The notes under the pieces were generated by a model that saw only the letters and a list, made by a program, of their open reading frames with translations, was not told where the DNA came from and made no database searches. The translations under genes and the position numbers were made by a program. Shown one piece after another: positions 1 through 10,720 of a DNA stretch of 64,000 nt (the first letter of the stretch is position 1; every line of letters starts with the position of its first letter). The stretch is from Phytophthora quininea (taxonomy: Eukaryota > Oomycota > Peronosporomycetes > Peronosporales > Peronosporaceae): NCBI GenBank assembly GCA_011947345.1, contig JAAVTG010000845.1:62001-126000 (forward strand). Direction: 5' to 3'.

Positions 1-45
1 TTATTTTGCCTTTGGTTGCGAACTACCGACGCTCCTGTGCGCATC

Positions 46-3000
46 ATGGACGCGCTGGCAGGCTCCGCCGCTGGCAAGGGCCACCGCAAGTCCAAGTCGG
101 GCGCCAAGGTCAACAAGCAGAAGCGCAAGGCCTTCGAGAAGCAGAAGAAGGAGCAGCCGTCGCTGGCCGAGCAGCGCAAGAACCCCAAGGCCTTCGGCGT
201 GGCCAAGGCCGGCCGCGCGCGCAAGACCATCCAGCGCAACTTGGACCGCGCTCACCGCAAGGAATATGTGCCGCAGCAAAACCGCGCCGAGGAGCTGCCG
301 CCGCCCATCTCGGTGGTCGTCATGGGCCCTCCAGGCAGCGGTAAGAGTACGGTCATCCGCTCGCTGGTCAAGCGCTACACGCGCCACAACCTGGTGGAGG
401 TCAAGGGACCCGTGACGGTCGTGAGCGGCAAGGACCGCCGCATCACTTTCTTCGAGTGCCCCAACGACCTGAACGCTATGATCGACCTGGCCAAGATCGC
501 CGACCTGGTGCTGCTGCTGGTGGACGCCAGCTTCGGCTTCGAGATGGAGACGTTCGAGTTCCTCAACATCCTGCAGGTCGTGGGCTTCCCCAAGGTGATG
601 GGCATTCTGACCCACCTGGACAGCTTCAAGAAGAACAAGAGTCTGCGCAAGACCAAGAAGAGACTCAAGGCCAGATTCTGGACCGAAATCTACCAAGGAG
701 CCAAACTCTTCTACTTTTCCGGCATCTCTGCCAACAAATACCCCAAGGGAGAGATCCACAACTTGTCGCTCTACATCTCCAGGATGAAGTTTAGGCCGCT
801 TACGTGGAGAAACTCGCACCCGTACATGCTGGCGGATCGATTTGAAGACGTCACTGCCCCGGATGATGTCCAGCGCAACCCGCTGGTGGATCGTCGTGTG
901 ACGTTGTATGGATATTTGCGTGGCACGCATCTGAAGCCGGGCATGAAGATGCACATTGCAGGTGCTGGAGACTTTTTCATGGACAGTGTGACAGCTATGC
1001 CCGACCCATGCAATGTGCCATCAAGTAAACGTGCTGCGGACGGCAGTGTGAAGAAGAAACACTTGACGCAGAAGGACACGCTGTTGTACGCGCCCATGTC
1101 GGATGTCGGCAACATTATGTACGACAAGGATGCCATGTACATTAACTTGAGTCAGCTCAACTACACAAACCCGGACACTGGTGATGTTGTGGCAGATGAG
1201 CAGAATGGAGAGGCAGCGGAAGGCGCTTCGGACGGTGTACGCATTGGACTCGGTGGAAAGGGAGTGGAAATGGTGCAGAGCATGCAGAAGATGGATGTTG
1301 GTCTTGACGAGAGACTCAAGGGCGCTAGTTTATCGCTTTTTAAGAATACGGCCGCAATTCGTGCGGACGAAGTCGACAGCGATGAAGTAGATGACAGCGA
1401 TAGCGATGACGGCGATGAGGATGACGAAGGCAATCCGAATGTCGAAAAGCCCAAGGAAGCTATTGTGCGTGACAGCACGGGGCGCGTTCGCCGTCGCGCA
1501 GTCTTTGAGGAAACTGAAGAGGCAGCTGAAGATTCCTATAAGGTTGGAAACGGAGAGGCCGAGTCGGACGATGACGAGGACAGCGACGACGATGAAGATG
1601 ATGGGGAGGAGGAGGAAGAAGAGGTGACAGAAGAAGAGTCTCAGTTGCGTTGGAAAGAAAACATGGTTTCTCGTGCGGCGGCGAATTTCCTGGAACGGGA
1701 GCAAGCCGACGTGAATCTGATGGAGCTGGTGTACGGGGAGCGCCAAAAGCTGCACATGAGCGAACGAGACCTGGAGAATGAGGAGGAAGCGAAGAAGGGA
1801 AAGAATTCCAGTAGAAACGACAGCGACGACGACGACGACAGCTTTTTCACATTGAAGCGCAAATCAGACGCTTCAGGCGCTTCGTCGTCGGCTTCGGAAA
1901 CGTATAATACAGTGAACGCCATGGATTGTTCTCGGCTGCACCTAGGCAGCGATGACATGGACGACTGGACGATGCCGGACGTGCTTGAGGGTATTCGCAA
2001 CCGATTTGTGACGGGTTCATGGAAACGTGTTAACAAGTCGAGCAGCGACGATGAAGATCATGAGGACGGAGATGAGAATGCCGACCCCATGAATGACGAC
2101 GAAATGGATGGCTCGTTTGAAGATCTTGAGACTGGCGAAGTCCACCAGGGAGCAGACGATGCTAACAGCGATAGCAGCAGCGACGAGGAGGAGGAAGATG
2201 AACAAGAGGAGACGGATGAGCAAATCCGAGAGCGTCTGCGTGCTCAGAAGTCTGCTAAGAAAAGTGTTGAAGACGATGACGACGTGGAAGTCGGCGGCCA
2301 AAAGAAAAAGAGGGAGGACGACGACGAGGAGATGACGGAGATCATGGTGGAAGCCAAGCGCCTTCGTGAGGAGCAGGCTCGTCGTAATGCCGAGGAATTT
2401 GGCGAGGAAGGCGAGGACATGCGCTTGCAGTTGGAGGGCTTCCGCAACGGCCTGTACGTTCGCATTGAGTTCTCAGGGGTTCCTGCAGAGTTTGTGCGAT
2501 ACTACGACCCCAAAAACCCCATCGTCGTTGGCGGATTGCCCAACATGGAGGACAGCTTAGGTCTGGTGCGGATGCGCTTCAAGAAGCACCGCTGGCACAA
2601 GAAAATCCTCAAGACGAACGACCCGCTGGTCTTCTCGATTGGTTGGCGTCGATTTCAAAGTCTTCCTGTGTACAGCATCGAAGATACCAACGAGCGCCAT
2701 CGGTATCTCAAGTACACGCCAGAGCACATGCACTGCGGTGCCACAATCTACGGCCCTATGTGTCCTCCGAACACTGGTGTGTTGGCGTTCCAGACGCTGT
2801 CTAACAACGCTGAAGGCTTCCGTGTCAGCGGCACTGGTGTCGTTCTAGAGCTGGACCACAAGTTCAATGTGGTCAAGAAGCTGAAGCTCATCGGTACGCC
2901 AGGCAAAATCCACAAGAACACGGCGTTCATCAAGGGCATGTTCAACACGGAGCTGGAAGTCGCCAAGTTCGAGGGTGCCAGCATCCGCACTGTGAGCGGT

Positions 3001-3639
3001 GTGCGTGGTCGAATCAAGAAGGCTCTACGTGGCGAGAAGGGCGACTTCCGAGCTACGTTTGAAGACAAGATCCTCAAGAGCGATCTGGTCTTCTGCCGTA
3101 CGTGGGTTCCTGTGGAGCCAAAGCGACTGTATAACCCGGTAACGTCGCTACTGACGAACCTCAAGGGGACGTCCAAGAAGGAGGCGATGGGGCTCATGAA
3201 GACGACGTACGAGCTGCGCAAACAGCAAAAGCTGGCGGTGCCTTTGAACCCTGACTCGTTGTACAAACCGATTGTGCGCACTGAGCGCAAGTTCTCCAAG
3301 CTGAAAGTGCCGAAGAAGCTGCAGGCCAATTTGCCATTCGTCAGCAAGCCAAAGTCGGACAAGAAGATCGTCAACAAGGGCTATCTGGCGAAGCGGGCGG
3401 TGGTGCTCGAGCCAGAGGAGAAGAAGAAGTACAGCTTCATGCTGCGTGTCAACACAGTCCGTCGCGATCGCGAAAACACACGCAAGGAGCGCCAGAGTCA
3501 TCGAAATGCGGAGAATCTCAAGCGCAAGCAGCGCGAGGAGAAGCAGTTCGAGGCTGTACACCGCGCGGAGAAGAAGGCCAAATACCGTGCAGAGGGCAAG
3601 GAAGCAGCTTATCGTGCCAAGAAGGCAGCAAGCGGCTGA
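46..3639 (+). CDS. BMS1: BMS1-like ribosome biogenesis GTPase
   Basis: BMS1 is the GTPase that works with Rcl1 in early 40S (18S rRNA) processing in the nucleolus. The 1197-residue product has the usual family length. A Lys/Arg-rich start is followed by a P-loop (GPPGSGKS, about residues 94-101) and a GTPase fold. The AARP2CN-type region around residue 250 is followed by long Asp/Glu/Ser tracts between about 440 and 770. The conserved C-terminal block ends in a basic Lys/Arg/Glu-rich tail. I chose the ATG at 46; the frame is open a little further upstream but has no earlier ATG in the window. It is convergent with the RRM gene, about 107 bp away. The frame is unbroken and the family assignment is firm. 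Confidence 0.94.
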   Translation: MDALAGSAAGKGHRKSKSGAKVNKQKRKAFEKQKKEQPSLAEQRKNPKAFGVAKAGRARKTIQRNLDRAHRKEYVPQQNRAEELPPPISVVVMGPPGSGKSTVIRSLVKRYTRHNLVEVKGPVTVVSGKDRRITFFECPNDLNAMIDLAKIADLVLLLVDASFGFEMETFEFLNILQVVGFPKVMGILTHLDSFKKNKSLRKTKKRLKARFWTEIYQGAKLFYFSGISANKYPKGEIHNLSLYISRMKFRPLTWRNSHPYMLADRFEDVTAPDDVQRNPLVDRRVTLYGYLRGTHLKPGMKMHIAGAGDFFMDSVTAMPDPCNVPSSKRAADGSVKKKHLTQKDTLLYAPMSDVGNIMYDKDAMYINLSQLNYTNPDTGDVVADEQNGEAAEGASDGVRIGLGGKGVEMVQSMQKMDVGLDERLKGASLSLFKNTAAIRADEVDSDEVDDSDSDDGDEDDEGNPNVEKPKEAIVRDSTGRVRRRAVFEETEEAAEDSYKVGNGEAESDDDEDSDDDEDDGEEEEEEVTEEESQLRWKENMVSRAAANFLEREQADVNLMELVYGERQKLHMSERDLENEEEAKKGKNSSRNDSDDDDDSFFTLKRKSDASGASSSASETYNTVNAMDCSRLHLGSDDMDDWTMPDVLEGIRNRFVTGSWKRVNKSSSDDEDHEDGDENADPMNDDEMDGSFEDLETGEVHQGADDANSDSSSDEEEEDEQEETDEQIRERLRAQKSAKKSVEDDDDVEVGGQKKKREDDDEEMTEIMVEAKRLREEQARRNAEEFGEEGEDMRLQLEGFRNGLYVRIEFSGVPAEFVRYYDPKNPIVVGGLPNMEDSLGLVRMRFKKHRWHKKILKTNDPLVFSIGWRRFQSLPVYSIEDTNERHRYLKYTPEHMHCGATIYGPMCPPNTGVLAFQTLSNNAEGFRVSGTGVVLELDHKFNVVKKLKLIGTPGKIHKNTAFIKGMFNTELEVAKFEGASIRTVSGVRGRIKKALRGEKGDFRATFEDKILKSDLVFCRTWVPVEPKRLYNPVTSLLTNLKGTSKKEAMGLMKTTYELRKQQKLAVPLNPDSLYKPIVRTERKFSKLKVPKKLQANLPFVSKPKSDKKIVNKGYLAKRAVVLEPEEKKKYSFMLRVNTVRRDRENTRKERQSHRNAENLKRKQREEKQFEAVHRAEKKAKYRAEGKEAAYRAKKAASG

Positions 3640-3746
3640 GCGCAGGAACCGTGTATTCTTATGGACTCCCCAACATGAGCCTTTTGACTCCTTGTAGCAT
3701 GTTTTCAATGAGCAAAATGGTCGTCTATTATCTAATCAGCTCTGTC

Positions 3747-4675
3747 TTACTCCACACCATCCGTCTGCCGGAAGCGCTTGAGGATGCCCATGAAGAAGGC
3801 CTTTCGGTTCTGCACGCGCTCGCTAACACACCGGTTGTACTCCTCCAGCGCCTTCTTGGCCGTCTCGTAGTCGAACCACGACAAGAAGTCGATCATGCGA
3901 TCGTCCACGTCCTCCTGCTGGAGTTTGTACTCAGGACCGTCAATGTGTTTCTGGATCAGCGCCTTGGTCTTCTCCACCTGCACGTTGCTCTGCTTCTGTC
4001 GCAGCAGCTTGATCTTATTCACTCGCTGCTCCGACTTGTTTCCTCCCCACTCGCCGTCATCTCCACATTGATGCGCCGTCCACAGAGCAGCGTGTGGTGT
4101 CTCGAAAGCGCCGCCCCCAGAGCTCTACTGTCCTTCACTTCGATGAACGCCGTGCCTCTGAACTTGCCCGTCTTCTTGTCCGTCATCATGCGCAGTTGGA
4201 TCTCTCCTGCCTCCTCAAAGTGCTGTCTGATCATCTTCTCAGTGGCTTTGAACGGAATTTGCCCAACAAACAGCGTCAGGTGGATGCTCTTCCGCTTGGA
4301 CGGAGGCTCCCCACTGCTTTGTGTGTCCTCACTGCGCTGTCGCTTCTTCTCCGCCTGCTGCTTCTTCTTCTGGGCAACATGTTCCGTTCCGTCTTCCTGG
4401 CGCTTGCTCTTGCGCTTCAGAAGCCGCCGCTGCTTAGCAGTCAACGGACGGCCAGACTGGTCGCCCTCAGTCTCTTCCTGAGCTGGTTTAGGTGGGTCCT
4501 CGATGGCTTCTTGCTTGACAGTGTCCGTCTTGGCCTCGGTCTTGACCTTCAGAGCAGACCCCGCGTCGGAGGTGGCTGGCTCGGCATCGTCGTGTTTTAC
4601 AGGTTCGGCTGCGCTGCCCAGGGCTTCGCCTCGCTGCTGTTGGCGCAGCAGCTTGCGGCGTTGCTTGGCGTTCAT
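3747..4675 (-). CDS. RRM protein with C-terminal hnRNP-Q acidic-like domain (frame broken once)
   Basis: Probable nuclear or nucleolar RNA-binding protein of about 309 residues, starting MNAKQRRKLLRQ. Basic, low-complexity sequence leads to one RRM with RNP-like motifs (LFVGQIPF and FRGTAFIEV). A compact C-terminal helical segment (core NRKAFFMGILKRFRQ) resembles the N-terminal acidic domain of hnRNP Q/R; that match is from memory. The frame breaks at a run of four C on the plus strand (4045-4048). One more base there joins the RRM to the C-terminal segment and gives a total divisible by three, so the break is probably a base-calling error. Specific RNA targets cannot be told. Confidence 0.8.
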
Positions 4676-5583
4676 GGCGGTGCCGACCACGGTGAATTAA
4701 TTGGCTTTGGATGGCTGCCACGTTTTCTGAAAGTTAAAATTGAATATCCGGTTAGATGGACAAATCAAAGCAGAAGAATATTGACGGTAGAGTTTGTATG
4801 TGACGTGCGCAATTGTGCTGCTCGGTTTGCTGCGTTGCTAGGGCGGCCGCGAATTTCAAGTGCTAACAAACGCCGTGGACTCAACCGCTGCCAGTCTTAC
4901 AGTAGTCATTTGTGAGCTTGTGAATGAGGTAACTTTATGGCAGGAGGATTTCTGTCAGGGCGATCATATTGTAGAGTTCTCACCTCACAGATTCGACCGT
5001 CTCATTGTAAAACAACTGCGTTAGAAGTTCTTACGAAGAACACAATGAAGTGCAGTGAAGCTTGCCTTCATTTTCATGAGAACAGTCCTATTCTACTGCA
5101 ATTCTGTACGGTGTTAGATCAACCTTCCCGTCTGGCAGATGGGAATGCACAAGAACTGGGAGCCTCCCTCTTATCCTTTGGCAAGGGGCCTCTCAAGTAT
5201 GAAATACTTTAGCAGTATAGGAAGAAGATGCTAACGAGTGCTCGAACCCCCGCCTCTTGAGTTTCTAGGAAGAAAATGGCGTTCATTTCAGCGTCTCCAC
5301 CATCGTTGCTGGCAAATTGAAAAGTGTAACCTTGCAAACGAGCTGCCCAATGCTCAACCGACTACCGCAGTCTTGTAGCATCGCTGCCCGCGCCATCAAG
5401 TGGTGCATCTCATGACGGCATCCACCTTCCACGTAAGAAATCACCCGCATCGAAAGCTTCCAGGAGAACTGCAACTTGTCTTCACATCTTGCAGGCGGAT
5501 ACCTACCAGCCAACTGCCAGAACCAGCCGTTTCGCGCAGTTCAAGATCTGCCTCCTCGCAGGCAGCTCAAGAGCTCGCGTGGC
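4676..5583. other. Intergenic stretch, nothing recognised
   Basis: This lies between the divergent RRM and ankyrin-type genes. I see no convincing coding frame, transposon ends or RNA gene. It presumably holds both promoters. Confidence 0.5.
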
Positions 5584-6506
5584 ATGGTGTCTAGCACGCC
5601 CACAGCTCCAGACTGGCCGCTGTTCAGCGCCGCCGTCGCCGTCACGCGCGAGTGCCTGCCCATCAGCTTGCCGCATGTGACTCGCAGCATCAGCGACTGC
5701 CTGGACTCGCTCTCCGCCGACGGAACCTTCGCAGCCTCCTGCAGACGCGGAGACTCGGCCAGAGAGCTCTCGTACCTGTTTAAGCGCAACCCGACGCCGT
5801 TGACTCGGCAGATGGTCAAGCACGCGGCCTGCAGCGGCCACACGCACGTGCTTCGGTGGCTTTCACAGCGCAGTGAAGGCGACTGCAGTCTCTGGCGGGA
5901 CTACGACTTCAACCCCATTGACGAAGCCGCCAAGTCTGGCCATCTAGAGACGGTCAAGTGGCTGCACGAGAACCGCAGCGACTGCTATGCCGGACGAGCC
6001 ATGAGCTGGGCGGCCGCCAACGGCCACCTCGAGATGGTGCAGTGGCTCCACAAGCATCGCGACGACTTCTGCGCCACCTTCGCCATGGACTTTGCGGCTG
6101 CTAATGGCCGTCTCGAGGTACTCGAGTGGCTGCATTGCAACCGTAGTGATGGATGCACGACGTGGGCAATGGATGGCGCTGCACAAAACAATCATCTGTC
6201 AGTTGTTCAGTGGCTGCACGCTAATCGAAGCGAAGGCTGCACCAAAGCTGCGATCGACGGCGCTGCTGCCAACGGCCACTTGGGAATGGTCCAGTGGCTA
6301 CTGGACAACGTCGCGGACGGGTCTACTGGCGCGGCTGGGCCTTCGTCGCCGCTGTGGACAAGGGCCAGCTCGAAGTGGCTCAATGGGTCTTCGCCACTTT
6401 CCATGAATGTCTGAGCGACTTTGCGCTGGGCTCTGCTCTATCAGCCGCCACAGACAACGCCCACGAAACAATGGCGCAATGGCTCATGGAGCAGCGTGTG
6501 CGATGA
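5584..6506 (+). CDS. Oomycete ankyrin-type repeat protein (frame broken once)
   Basis: Product of about 307 residues made of repeats of about 27 residues with the pattern GHLE-V-WLH-NR-DGC--AMD-AA. This is the divergent ankyrin-like repeat common in large oomycete families. At least six units are visible from about residue 110. No signal peptide or membrane segment is seen. The frame starting at the ATG at 5584 breaks at GGG (6319-6321). One further G restores the last repeats, which end at 6506, and makes the length a multiple of three. These proteins are presumed protein-binding scaffolds; the partner is unknown. Confidence 0.75.
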
Positions 6507-6782
6507 CAGCAGAATTCAGGCCTCTATAAGCTTGTCAAAAACGTGTTTCTCTATCGAGAGTGTCTTCGTGCAAGTCAGATAAATCTCTATCTAGACACTG
6601 AGCAAGCCATTCCTCGGCAGAGCTGGCAGGGGATATTCGTGCGTATTGGAGGAGAAGGCCGCCATTGATGGTTCAAGAAGAGGGAAGCTGTACCAAACTC
6701 AAGTGTTTCTCCATGCGAAACATCAAGAGATTTTGTTTTCGACAACGAAAGAGTGTGAGAAAAACATTCGTCAAGAAGTTGA

Positions 6783-7741
6783 CTACGGGCTGACGCCGGT
6801 CTCGATCGCACCAACAGAGCCGCCGTCACAGGCAGTAACAGTGCCTGTGATCCAGCCAGACGCCTTGGAGGCCAGGAAAATGGCAATACCCGCCATGTCC
6901 GAGTCGCGACCAACGCGCTGCATGGGAAGACCTCTTTCCAGCTCCGTGAAGGGTTTCCCAAATGCCTGTACGATCGGCTCGGTCATTTCGGTGGGCACCG
7001 ATCCTGGAGCAATGGGGTTCACCAAAATGTGCCCGCCATTGGGACGACGGGCGAGCTTGGCTGCCAGAACGCGTGTCAGGTGGTGCAGAGCTCCCTTGGA
7101 CGTGTCGTACGCAATGACATCGAACCGTTGCGGCATGGAGCCCCGATCGAGCCGACGTTAATGATCCGAGCGGCACCTGGCGAACCAGCAGCGGCAACAG
7201 GTAGTGAATGAGATGGAACGGCGCAGTCAAGTTCACTGGCAAGGTCTTGGTCTACACTGCATCAAACAGACGTGGAGTGAGTGGAAGGGGGAGGGGTCGA
7301 GTCGGTAGCGCACAAATCTTCTTCTGGGGTGGTCTCAATTCCACCGACGACTCCCATCCCAGCGTTGTGGACAAGGACGTCAACGCGTGACTCTCGCTTG
7401 GCGATTTCCTCCGCGAGCTGCTTGCACGCCGCTTCGGTCATCAGGTCCGCTTGCAACTATCGGTGTTGATAATCGCCACAACAGGATCACTTAGGCACGG
7501 AGGTTATTCAACTGAAGCGAGTGCTGTTTTGGCATACGGCGATGCATTGGCCGGGTCCTTTGGCGGTGAGTTCGTCGGCCGTCACCTTGCAGGCGTCGAG
7601 TTTGCGAGACACGATGTAAACCTTGGCGCCATTCTGCACGAACCCGTCGGCCATCATCCTCCCGATCCCGGACCGACCGCCGGTGATCACCACCACTTTG
7701 TCCGTGACGTCGAAAAGATTGGTCAGTTGGAGGGAGCTTAT
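6783..7741 (-). pseudogene. Dead RhlG-like short-chain dehydrogenase
   Basis: A relic of the same three-exon SDR family found at 19.4-22.7 kb, in opposite orientation. Exon 1 (7741-7538) has the family's exact 204 nt, and intron 1 (7537-7457) keeps GT/AG. The start codon is ATA where the paralogs have ATG. The second intron's donor appears as AT instead of GT. The conserved Trp codon at the start of exon 3 is TAG. Exon 3 then shifts frame at least twice before resuming at the YxxxK active site and running to the family C-terminus at 6783. The nucleotide-binding TGxxxGIG is still readable. The lesions are diverse, so I call it a true pseudogene. Confidence 0.85.
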
Positions 7742-7969
7742 GGCGATCGTTGAGACGATGAGCTGCGCGTGAGGCGGCAAATCGATCAATGGTCGCTGGG
7801 ATTCGCTCGTGAACCTTTGACTGCCTGGCGAACGAAGTGTTGAATGGAAATTGGATGAAGTTCATACAACTCACTTCTTGAATCAAAACTTTTGATGCCC
7901 GTCCGTATTGCGAAAGAGTGACCATTATATGTATGTATTTTGTTTAACAGTATTTCGTTGCTTTCCCAA

Positions 7970-9848
7970 ATGCTACGACTTCTATCCAGTAAGACCCCAA
8001 GATTTCGTCTAACTCGCGCCATGAGCCAGTGGCGGATGAACCCCACGACCTTCTTCGACAACAACGTGCTGCGCTCTCTCCCCATCGACCCAGATCCGGA
8101 GAATGCCGTGCGCAACCCCGTCGTGGGGCCTGCTTCTCGATGATCAAGCCGACTCCAATAGAGGACCCTGAACTCGTGGTTTTCTCCAAAGAAGCGCTAG
8201 CATTGCCTGGAATTGAAATTGGTCCAACTTCAAAAGCAGAAGAAGAGGACAATTTGTCGTCCTTGGTCCCGTTCCTCTCTGGAAATAAGATTCTCCACGG
8301 CTCAGTGCCAGCGGCACAGTGTTATTGTGGCCACCAGTTCGGCTACTTTTCAGGCCAATTGGGGGACGGCGCTGCTCTCTATCTCGGAGAAATTGTCCAC
8401 AAGGACACTGGAGAGCGTTGGGAGCTGCAACTCAAAGGAAGTGGACCCACCCCGTACTCCCGAACGGCAGATGGACGCAAAGTCCTCCGCTCCGCTTTAA
8501 GAGAGTTCCTCTGCAGTGAAAACATGCACGCTCTGAACGTCCCCACGACGCGAGCGGGTAGTGTCGTGGTTTCCAGAGAGACGCAAGTGCTGCGAGACGT
8601 CTTCTACGACGGCCATGCAGCTATGGAACCCACAGCAGTCATCACGAGAATCGCCAGGACGTTTCTACGCTTCGGGTCGTTTGAGATTTTCAAGGACACG
8701 GACCCGCTGACGGTGATGGCTGGGCCTAGTGCGCAAGTAGGAAACAAACAGGAGATGATGAGGCAGATGCTGGACTTTACCATCCGTCAGTACTTCCCAG
8801 AGATCCAGGAGGAGAAAAAGTATCAACGGTTCTTTGAGGAAGTGGTGGAGCGTACTGCGAAATTGGTGGCAAAATGGCAATCGATAGGTTTCTGTCACGG
8901 TGTGCTGAACACGGACAATATGAGCGTTGTGGGGGATACGCTCGACTACGGTCCGTTTGGGTTCATGGAACATTTCGATCCGAACCACATCTGCAACACG
9001 TCGGATGACCAGGGCAGGTATCGTTATGAAGCACAACCAGCTATTTGCAAGTGGAATTGTGGGGTGTTGGCGGATCAGATGGTGTTGGTGATGGATCGAG
9101 CTGATCTTCAGTCAGGTTTGGATGCGTTTGATGAGATTTATCAGACCGAGTTTTTACAGCTAATGCGTGAGAAGATGGGATTGACAGCAGAGCACGACGG
9201 TGAGAACACTGACATTGCGCTGATCGAAGCGCTTTTCGACGTACTAACGCACACAGGCGCCGACTTTACATGTGTTTTCCGGTATCTCTCGAAGCTTGAA
9301 GCGTTTGGTTCGGAGGAGTCACGTGATCGAATTGCGCAGCAGCTTGTAGGAGTGTCTGAGACACTAAGTCAGCTAAAGCGCAAACTGGAGCTGGAGACCG
9401 GAGGAATCTCAGACGCGCAGTTCAAAATGCTTGAGACGATGCTGAAGAAGAACCCGGAGCATGCGCAAAAGTACTCGGCGCTCTTTGCTCAGATGACATC
9501 GCACCGCAAGCGAAAGGAGGCTCTGGATGCAACGACAGATGAAGATCGCATCAACACCGTTCGGACAGCATGGCAGGACTGGATTGAGGTGTTCGTCTCC
9601 CGCGTCCGAGAAGAAGGCGACGCTGCTCGCCGTCGCCGTATGCTGGAGGTGAACCCGTTGTTTGTACTGCGCAATCACGTGGCTCAAAAGGCCATCGACC
9701 TGGCAAACGATGGCGACTACATTGGCGTTGAACGCATTTTGAAGCTGGTGACGCACCCTTTGACGAACCTAATGATGAGAATGATCTGCAGTTGGCTCGC
9801 CCGCAAGACCCATCCACTGCCCCGCTCTGTGTCTCCTGCTCATCGTAG
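7970..9848 (+). CDS. SELENOO-like: SelO-family protein AMPylase, cysteine form (frame broken twice)
   Basis: SelO is a mitochondrial pseudokinase-fold enzyme that transfers AMP to proteins in redox defence. The start MLRLLSSKTPRFRLTR looks like a mitochondrial presequence. Then come the family blocks GACFS, QLGDGAA, LQLKGSGPTPYSR and LREFL, and the metal and active-site region HGVLNTDNM and DYGPFGF. The frame is broken at CCCC (8116-8119) and at CCCTTT (9756-9761). One base at each site restores the conserved N-terminus and the terminal CVSCSS followed by TAG (9846-9848). The total then encodes 626 residues. The last Cys codon is TGC where animal SelO has selenocysteine. It is divergent from the dead SDR with about 228 bp between them. 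Confidence 0.88.
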
Positions 9849-10254
9849 ACGCAGACTTGGACTTCATACTGAACGGAATGCAAACTGTCCCTATTTTGTT
9901 GCAATGTGATCGGCAAAAGCCAATGAGCTACAATTCAATCATAATTGACGTAGATGGAGTTGTAACTGGTGAAAACGATTGAGCTGAAGACGCCATATTG
10001 CAAACCATCCTGAGTTTGGGCCATCACCAGAATGACGGAGCGGCAGCCCTGGCATTGAGTCGGTTTACGGGACTTTGAACATCCAGAGCTGATCCTTGGA
10101 TCAGCAAAGCAAGTTTCCGCCGCACAGATGGAAAAGACATCAAATCTGGGTTGATCACTGCTTCATTCCCGTAAGGTAAGTTTTTGGTGTATAAAATCTA
10201 GAGATTTGCCCAAGCCATGCTGATGCCTCTACGCCACGCCAGCAAGATTGACTG
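9849..10254. other. Intergenic stretch, nothing recognised
   Basis: Between SelO and the MITE I see no coding frame or repeat that can be named. Confidence 0.5.
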
Positions 10255-10263
10255 ACTGCTGTA

Positions 10264-10626
10264 GGGAAAACTATGGAGATCGAGGTTACGGAGATCGAGG
10301 CAACATAAAATGGAGTTCTGAAAGTCCTTCAAACTTATGACAAACAGCACGAAGCCCAAATCGATGCCGGCGGTTTAAGGCTCGTGTGCGGAGCACGCGG
10401 ACTTAAACCCCGGACCAAGCATGTCTGATAGCTTGGCCACTGATCGAGCGAAGCGAGATGCCCCCTTTAGGGGTTGGGGGTTCTTAGGGTCACACAGGGC
10501 GAGCGCAGCGACGTAAGTTTTGGGTTTAGGCTGGGCGATAGATTTTAGCGCTCTATGAACTACAAACTCAGAATTCCATTTTATGTTGCCTCGATCTCCG
10601 TAACCTCGATCTCCATAGTTTTTCCC
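10264..10626. mobile_element. Mutator-like MITE with long inverted ends and 9-bp target duplication
   Basis: The 363-bp element starts with GGGAAAACTATGGAGATCGA and ends with its inverse. The terminal inverted repeats are about 57-60 bp (10264-10322 and 10568-10626) with only a few differences. Both sides carry the direct repeat ACTGCTGTA (10255-10263 and 10627-10635). A 9-bp duplication with long inverted ends is the hallmark of Mutator-like elements. There is no transposase, so it is non-autonomous. The interior on the minus strand has a tRNA-like pair of boxes (AGTGGCCAAG and GGTTTAAGTCC, about 33 bp apart), which suggests a tRNA-derived SINE fragment inside. Confidence 0.88.
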
Positions 10627-10720
10627 ACTGCTGTACCGTTAGTAGTTGGAGTTACGCCAGATTAGTTTTCGCTCTCCAAGACGCATACCGGTAACCCTCC
10701 GAGGACGAAGACGAGCAACC

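Noticed and set aside
1..954. Long minus-strand frame opposite BMS1
   Set aside because: It is a mirror of GC-rich, Lys/Glu-biased BMS1 coding sequence and has low-complexity Leu runs. BMS1 itself is certain.
3651..4915. Plus-strand frames at 3651-4481 and 4094-4915
   Set aside because: Both are antisense to the RRM gene and consist of hydrophobic low-complexity sequence without domains.
5200..5400. Possible tRNA gene
   Set aside because: Short GC-rich words looked tRNA-like, but no acceptor stem or consistent cloverleaf could be drawn.
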